A DNA stretch of 19,836 nucleotides, from positions 1-19,836 of the forward strand of contig CAJOFP010000065.1 in assembly GCA_905233795.1 (NCBI GenBank). The letters are read 5' to 3'. Below, piece by piece: positions 15,790-19,836 of this stretch. A program made the position numbers and the translations under genes. Source of the DNA: an uncultured Oscillibacter sp. (GTDB lineage Bacteria; Bacillota; Clostridia; Oscillospirales; Oscillospiraceae). The notes below the pieces were generated by a model that worked only from the letters and a program-made list of their open reading frames with translations, was not told the DNA's origin and searched no databases. The first letter of the stretch is position 1. Each line of letters begins with the position of its first letter.

Positions 15790-16008
15790 GTGATTGTCTT
15801 GACAAAAATGTCCAGAGAAAAATTTCTGGTGAATCACTATCAGATTGAGTGCATTGAGACGATTCCGGAGACGCGTATTGTCATGATGAATCATGATTAT
15901 TATCTGGTACGCGAATCCGTGGAAGAAGTGATTCAGAAAATAGTGGAATATAACGCGAAAGTAATGGATCTGCGCCGTGAAATCTCCGTCGCGGACAGGA
16001 GAAAATAA
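15790..16008 (+). CDS. flbD: Flagellar protein FlbD
   Basis: FlbD is a small protein encoded next to flgE and motA in many Bacillota; its role in motility is poorly known. The 72-residue product has the family pattern: a start of type MIVLTKMSREKFLVN, a central IETIPETRIVMMN stretch with YYLV, and a terminal helix EEVIQKIVEYNAK. GTG 15790 is chosen because homologues begin there. The frame stays open upstream through the palindromic repeat, but that part encodes PPLSKGG and is not FlbD-like. The ribosome site is weak: AAGGA (15771-15775) is 14 nt upstream, at the edge of the repeat. Confidence 0.8.
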   Translation: MIVLTKMSREKFLVNHYQIECIETIPETRIVMMNHDYYLVRESVEEVIQKIVEYNAKVMDLRREISVADRRK

Positions 16009-16111
16009 AAAATATTTTAAAATATTTTAAAATATTTAAAATAAAAATTTAAAAATATAAATTTAAAAATAAAAAGGCGATTAGAAAAAAATAAACGGGT
16101 GAGGAAAAGCA

Positions 16112-16839
16112 ATGAATATAGCCTATATAGTCGGCTTGGTGTTGTCGTTCGTATTTATTTTGTTGGGAATGCTGGGATTCCCTAAAATTTCGTTTGACAA
16201 GCTGATGAACTTCGTGGATATGCCCAGCGTCCTGATCGTCGTCGGGTGTACGTTCGCGGTTGTGGCGGCGAGTATGCCGACATCGGTTTTATTGGCGATT
16301 CCCAAACATCTCGGAATGGTGACGGCTTACTGTCTCTGGAAGGCATGGCCGCTGAACAGAGCGACCCGTTTTTTAAGAGCGCGATTATGTTATTAGTAGA
16401 CGGCAACGACGCGGAACGGGTGCGGACTGTATTAGAAACGGATATAGAACAGATGGCGGCGCGGCATGATTCCGGCGCGGCTTTGTATGACAAGGCGTCG
16501 GCGATGGCGCCGGCGTTCGGCATGGTCGGGACGTTGTGCGGTTTAATTAACATGTGCAAAGGCCTGAACATGTCGGACGGAAGCTCCAGTCTCGGCGATG
16601 ACATGGGAACGGCCATGATCACGACGATGTACGGCTGTATGCTGGCGCATATGGTATTCGGGCCGATTGGAACGCATTTGAGAACCCGCGGCGAAGAGGA
16701 AATTTTATGCAAGCAAATCGTCGTGGAGGGGATCACGGGCATACAGGCCGGTGAAAATCCCAAATTTTTGCGCGAGAGATTGTTGACGTTCGTGTCACAG
16801 AAACAGCGGGCCGCCGGCGGCGGAGGCGGAGAGGAATAA
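16112..16839 (+). pseudogene. motA: Flagellar stator protein MotA, frameshifted with internal loss
   Basis: MotA and MotB form the ion-driven stator. The first frame gives membrane segments 1 and 2 and reaches IPKHLGMV (to about 16318), then becomes unrelated and stops at 16396. The C-terminal part resumes in another frame at about 16321 with DGLLSLE and contains segments 3 and 4: PAFGMVGTLCGLINM and MGTAMITTMYGCMLAHMVFGPI. It runs to TAA at 16839. The cytoplasmic stretch usually linking KH(L/I)xxxF to (A/R)xxGLLSLE, about 25-30 residues, is missing. Joined length is about 242 residues against the usual 260-280. GTGAGGA (16099-16105) supports ATG 16112. The downstream frame has no good ribosome site of its own. 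As written the stator cannot form. Confidence 0.85.
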
Positions 16840-16858
16840 AAAGGAGTAAAAACGCGCT

Positions 16859-17743
16859 ATGGCGGTAAAGAGAAAGAGCGGCGGCGGGGGCGGCGGCGCC
16901 AACTGGATGGATACTTACGGGGACATGGTGACGCTGTTATTATGCTTTTTCGTGTTGTTATATTCCATGTCAACGATCAGCGAGGAAAAATTTAAAGCGC
17001 TGGTGCAAAGTTTCAATCCCACGTCGCTGCAAACCAGTACGGACCCGGAAGGGACGCTTGGCCCGCTGGCCGATCCGTCGGAGGGTATCGGATCGCAATA
17101 CGGATTGGACGAGCCGGAAAATCTGGCGGAGGATCAGGAAGATATAGACGCGCTTCTTGCGCAATTAGCGGAAATGCTGCAACAGATGGCGGACGCGGCG
17201 GCGGCGGAGTCCGGCGAGGCGAGCAATATAGATGTCACAAAAGGCGACGGCTATGTATTTATTTCTTTCAATGACGCGGTATTTTTCCGAGGGGAAAGCG
17301 CCGTGATAGAGCCGACGGGCCGGGCGATTCTGGATCAGGTCGCCGAGGCGTTGAATATGGCGGCGCCCGCGATTGATGAATTGCGTATCATGGGCCACAC
17401 GGCGCAGGCGGATCCGAACGTCCCGAACCGCGTCGAACGGGACAGAACGCTGTCGGCGTCCCGCGCCGCGAACGTGGTGATTTATATTCAAGAACGCGTG
17501 AATATATCCCCGGCGCGGATCGTCGGGATGTTTTACGGACAGCACAGGCCTGTGGATTCCAACGCGACCGGTACGACGCGGGCGCATAATCGGCGCGTGG
17601 AAATGATTGTCACGGGTTTGGATTTATATAATCAATTAGGCGACAGTTTACAGCAGTATCGGACATTGAGAAGCGGCGACGCGAGTTTGTCCAGCGGCGT
17701 CCCGGTTTTAGCCGACGGCGCGGACGCGCCGGAGAGCGCGTAA
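16859..17743 (+). CDS. motB: Flagellar stator protein MotB
   Basis: MotB anchors the stator to peptidoglycan and carries the ion-binding aspartate. The 294-residue product has a short Gly-rich N terminus, then WMDTYGDMVTLLLCFFVLL: one membrane segment at about 22-39, with Asp22 in the conserved ion-binding position. A disordered acidic part (about 60-125) precedes the OmpA-like domain at about 130-255, which ends with the conserved NRRVEM. AAGGAG (16841-16846) lies 12 nt before ATG and 2 nt past the motA stop, so the two genes are tightly linked. The protein appears intact even though motA is broken. Confidence 0.93.
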   Translation: MAVKRKSGGGGGGANWMDTYGDMVTLLLCFFVLLYSMSTISEEKFKALVQSFNPTSLQTSTDPEGTLGPLADPSEGIGSQYGLDEPENLAEDQEDIDALLAQLAEMLQQMADAAAAESGEASNIDVTKGDGYVFISFNDAVFFRGESAVIEPTGRAILDQVAEALNMAAPAIDELRIMGHTAQADPNVPNRVERDRTLSASRAANVVIYIQERVNISPARIVGMFYGQHRPVDSNATGTTRAHNRRVEMIVTGLDLYNQLGDSLQQYRTLRSGDASLSSGVPVLADGADAPESA

Positions 17744-17950
17744 AATTTAGATTATAATTTAATTTATAATTTAAATTATAAATTAAATTTAATAAAATAT
17801 AGAAAAAGAAAGAAATAAAAAATAATAAAAAATCAAGAGAGAGAAAGAACTATCCGGCGGATGAAGCCTCCGACGCCGGAAAATAAAATAAAATGAATTT
17901 GAATTGTTTTTTGAGGAGGGCGGCATGAATCACGGAGAAGAGGTCAGGTC
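17744..17950. other. Spacer where fliL would be expected; no fliL present
   Basis: In the usual Clostridia order fliL lies between motB and fliM. These 207 nt have no frame encoding a membrane segment or a FliL C terminus. About 100 nt are near-pure A/T. A GC-rich island has an inverted repeat, CCGGCG (17854-17859) and CGCCGG (17874-17879). A strong ribosome site GAGGAGGG (17913-17920) serves only a 21-codon frame from ATG 17925 that overlaps fliM out of frame. Confidence 0.65.
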
Positions 17951-18955
17951 ATGGCGGACGTATTATCGCAAGCCCAGATTGACGCGCTGATTAACGCGCA
18001 ATTTAACCCGGAACCCAATCAACCGGCGGAGCCAAAAGAAAAATATCAGAAATATGACTTCCGAAGTCCGCGCAAGTATACGAAAGAGCGCCTGAAAATG
18101 ATCAACGGCGTTTTCGATAATTTTTCCAAAGTGCTGAATACACGGATTAACGGACTGGTACACGCGAACTGTGAAGTGGAAGTGGACAGCGTGGACGAAC
18201 AGCGTTATTTTGAGTTTTCCAACGCTTTATTGGAGGGCGAAGTGGTGTCGCTGGCGTATTTAAGACTGGAAGGCGAGCGTGAGGACACGCCCGTGATTAT
18301 ATTAGCGTCTCCAAGCGTGATGATTTCCATGTTTGACAGGCTCATGGGCGGCTTGGGGGATGTCAGCGATTTGCCGGCGGATTACGCTTATACGAATGTG
18401 GATTTGGCGTTATATCAGCATTTGATTTCGGATTTCGTTTCCCTGATGGGCGGAAGCTGGGAAAATTATGTGCATTTGGATTTTGAGTTCGGCCGGGTGG
18501 AGACGAATCCGACTCTTGTACAGATCATTGGCGTGGAAGAAACCGTCGTCATGATTTCGATTAATATAAAATTCTCCAATACGTCCGGGCGGCTGGATAT
18601 ATGTATGCCGGACGAGGTGTTGACGACGATTTTCACGGCGATCTCGAAACGCAACGCCGCCCTGCGCAAACAGTTGGAGGATCATTCGGACGAGATTTAT
18701 TATCATTTGTCCGATTCGACGTTGGAAATAACCGCCGAGTTGGGACGCGCCACTTTGCGTCTGCGTGATTTGTATAATCTCAATGTCGGCGATGTGATAG
18801 ATATGAACATGAAGAAAGATTCCGCCGTATCGTTGCGAATCGGGGACAAACAATGGTTCTCAGGATTAATGGGCATGGACGACAAGCATGTGGCGGTGAA
18901 GATACAGGATGTTTATCATATAGAGGGAGGGAGCAAACAGGAAGATGAGCAATAA
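17951..18955 (+). CDS. fliM: Flagellar motor switch protein FliM
   Basis: FliM is the middle C-ring protein and receives phospho-CheY to change rotation direction. The 334-residue product starts with the CheY-binding peptide LSQAQIDALI (residues 5-14). A CheC-like middle domain follows, with the GGLGD loop region near residue 136 that contacts FliG. A FliN-like C-terminal domain runs from about 245 to 325. ATG 17951 is set by the family N terminus and AAGAGG (17938-17943), 7 nt upstream. The gene overlaps fliY by 11 nt, which suggests translational coupling. Confidence 0.95.
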   Translation: MADVLSQAQIDALINAQFNPEPNQPAEPKEKYQKYDFRSPRKYTKERLKMINGVFDNFSKVLNTRINGLVHANCEVEVDSVDEQRYFEFSNALLEGEVVSLAYLRLEGEREDTPVIILASPSVMISMFDRLMGGLGDVSDLPADYAYTNVDLALYQHLISDFVSLMGGSWENYVHLDFEFGRVETNPTLVQIIGVEETVVMISINIKFSNTSGRLDICMPDEVLTTIFTAISKRNAALRKQLEDHSDEIYYHLSDSTLEITAELGRATLRLRDLYNLNVGDVIDMNMKKDSAVSLRIGDKQWFSGLMGMDDKHVAVKIQDVYHIEGGSKQEDEQ

Positions 18956-19836
18956 TTTGTTTACCCCTATGGAGATGGACGCCATCGGCGAAATCATGAA
19001 TATCAGCCTCGGATCATCCGCGACCGCCGTGTCCAATTTATTGGATCATCGGGTGTCGATCACGACGCCGGAGGTGTCTATCGTAAACTCGGAAGAGTTT
19101 TCTCTGGGGGAGATGGATCCCGCGATTGGCGTGGAGATTCGCTACGTCGCGGGACTGGACGGCAGCAATATTATGCTGTTGAAGATGAAGGATGTCAAAG
19201 TCATTGTGGATATACTCATGGGGATGGAGACGCCCGATGAGGAATTTGAGTTAAATGATTTGACGTTAAGCGCCGTCTGTGAGGTCATGAATCAGATGAT
19301 GGGCGCGTCATCGACGGCGCTGTCGGATTTTCTGGGGCGCGTGGTGAATATCTCGACGCCGCAGACGTTCGACGGAAGCAATGTGGACGAATTGCGCAAA
19401 GAATGGTTTCCCGCGCCGGCGGGTCCGATTGTGGTTGTCCAATTCGCGTTAAAAATTGAGGGTTCTCTTGAGAGCGAGTTCATGAATATCATGTCTGTCG
19501 AGCTCGCCAAAGAGCTGGTCTCAGGATTCGGACTGGGCGAAAATGAGGACTCGTCGCATGTAATCGAACAGTCGGCGGAGCCGAGCGCGGGCGGCAAGAA
19601 TTTAAGTCAGAGCGAAATCGAGCATTTACTGGCGCAACAGGCCATGTCGGCCCCGTCACAGCCCGCCCCGCAAGCGCAACCGGCGGCGAGTTCCGGCGGC
19701 GGTACGATGAGCCAAGAGGAAATCGAACGCATGATGGCGGGCATGGCCGGCGGCGGCGCGAGTCCGGCCCCGGCGCAATCTCAACCGGCGGCGGGTTCCG
19801 GCGGCGGCATGATGAGCCAAGAGGAAATCGAACGCA
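18945..19836 (+). CDS. fliY: Flagellar motor switch phosphatase FliY, 3' end outside window
   Basis: FliY is the Bacillota C-ring protein that combines a CheC-like CheY-P phosphatase with a C-terminal FliN domain. The visible 297 residues hold the CheC-like domain (about 5-205), with both active-site pairs kept: Glu16/Asn19 and Glu113/Asn116 in the AIGEIMN and AVCEVMNQMMG helices. The linker then carries CheY-binding-like motifs at residues 220, 255 and 290 (LSQSEIEHLL, MSQEEIERMM, MSQEEIER...), spaced exactly 35 residues apart in Pro/Ala/Gly-rich sequence. In B. subtilis such a motif lies at the N terminus; it is absent there in this protein. The FliN domain is expected beyond the window. 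ATG 18945 lies within the fliM end; GGGAGGGAG (18924-18932) is a likely ribosome site. Confidence 0.93.
   Translation, partial: MSNNLFTPMEMDAIGEIMNISLGSSATAVSNLLDHRVSITTPEVSIVNSEEFSLGEMDPAIGVEIRYVAGLDGSNIMLLKMKDVKVIVDILMGMETPDEEFELNDLTLSAVCEVMNQMMGASSTALSDFLGRVVNISTPQTFDGSNVDELRKEWFPAPAGPIVVVQFALKIEGSLESEFMNIMSVELAKELVSGFGLGENEDSSHVIEQSAEPSAGGKNLSQSEIEHLLAQQAMSAPSQPAPQAQPAASSGGGTMSQEEIERMMAGMAGGGASPAPAQSQPAAGSGGGMMSQEEIER
19677..19836 (+). repeat. Coding tandem repeat of 105 bp in the FliY linker
   Basis: Copies begin at 19677 and 19782 and agree at all but about three positions over the 50-odd bases visible in both. Each encodes a Pro/Ala/Ser/Gly stretch followed by MSQEEIER. The second copy is cut by the window end. 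A more diverged unit with LSQSEIEHLL at 19602 keeps the same period. Confidence 0.85.

Noticed and set aside
16246..16320. GTG 16246 as start of a separate motA C-terminal gene
   Set aside because: The residues from 16246 to about 16320 are an out-of-frame reading of MotA membrane segment 2 and have no ribosome site.
16182..16763. 193-codon reverse-strand frame
   Set aside because: It is the complement of motA, with low-complexity Ser/Pro/Arg content and no recognisable domain.

Overview
This window is most of a Clostridia-type fla/che operon, preceded by two signalling genes, all on the + strand. The gene order is flgB-flgC-fliE-fliF-fliG-fliH-fliI-fliJ-fliK-flgD-(TIGR02530 gene)-flgE-flbD-motA-motB-fliM-fliY. 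That order, the fused CheC-like FliY and the strong GGAGG-type ribosome sites point to Bacillota, class Clostridia. Protein style resembles Lachnospiraceae, but this is from memory of family sequences, not a search. Base composition is striking: coding DNA is CG-dinucleotide rich, while the gaps between genes are almost pure A/T.

Region 1 (1-3484) holds two separately transcribed signalling genes. The first (588-1550) is a soluble histidine-kinase-like ATPase whose H-box histidine appears to be serine; it ends at a strong intrinsic terminator. The second (2024-3337) is a receiver-GGDEF diguanylate cyclase with an intact active site and I-site, followed by what looks like a degenerate second GGDEF half. 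It has a strong sigma-A-type promoter and a very AT-rich leader of about 260 nt. A dyad, a hairpin and a terminator follow it.

Region 2 (3587-19836) is the flagellar operon behind a good extended -10 promoter. It encodes the rod (FlgB, FlgC), the MS ring and its adaptor (FliF, FliE), the C ring (FliG, FliM, FliY), the export ATPase complex (FliH, FliI, FliJ), hook assembly (FliK, FlgD, FlgE), FlbD and the stator (MotA, MotB). FliY runs off the window end.

The main surprise is the state of the operon. flgC and motA each switch reading frame exactly where a conserved stretch is missing. fliI has no usable start codon upstream of its first conserved strand, fliK is split into two overlapping frames, and fliL, normally between motB and fliM, is absent. 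The neighbouring genes look intact and conserved. This could be patchy decay of motility, misassembly or mixed templates; sequence alone cannot decide. Other notable features are a roughly 35-residue tandem array of FliM-like CheY-binding motifs in the FliY linker, a compound palindromic repeat against the flbD start, GC-rich hairpins in AT-only spacers, and Asn/Gln-rich linkers in several operon proteins.
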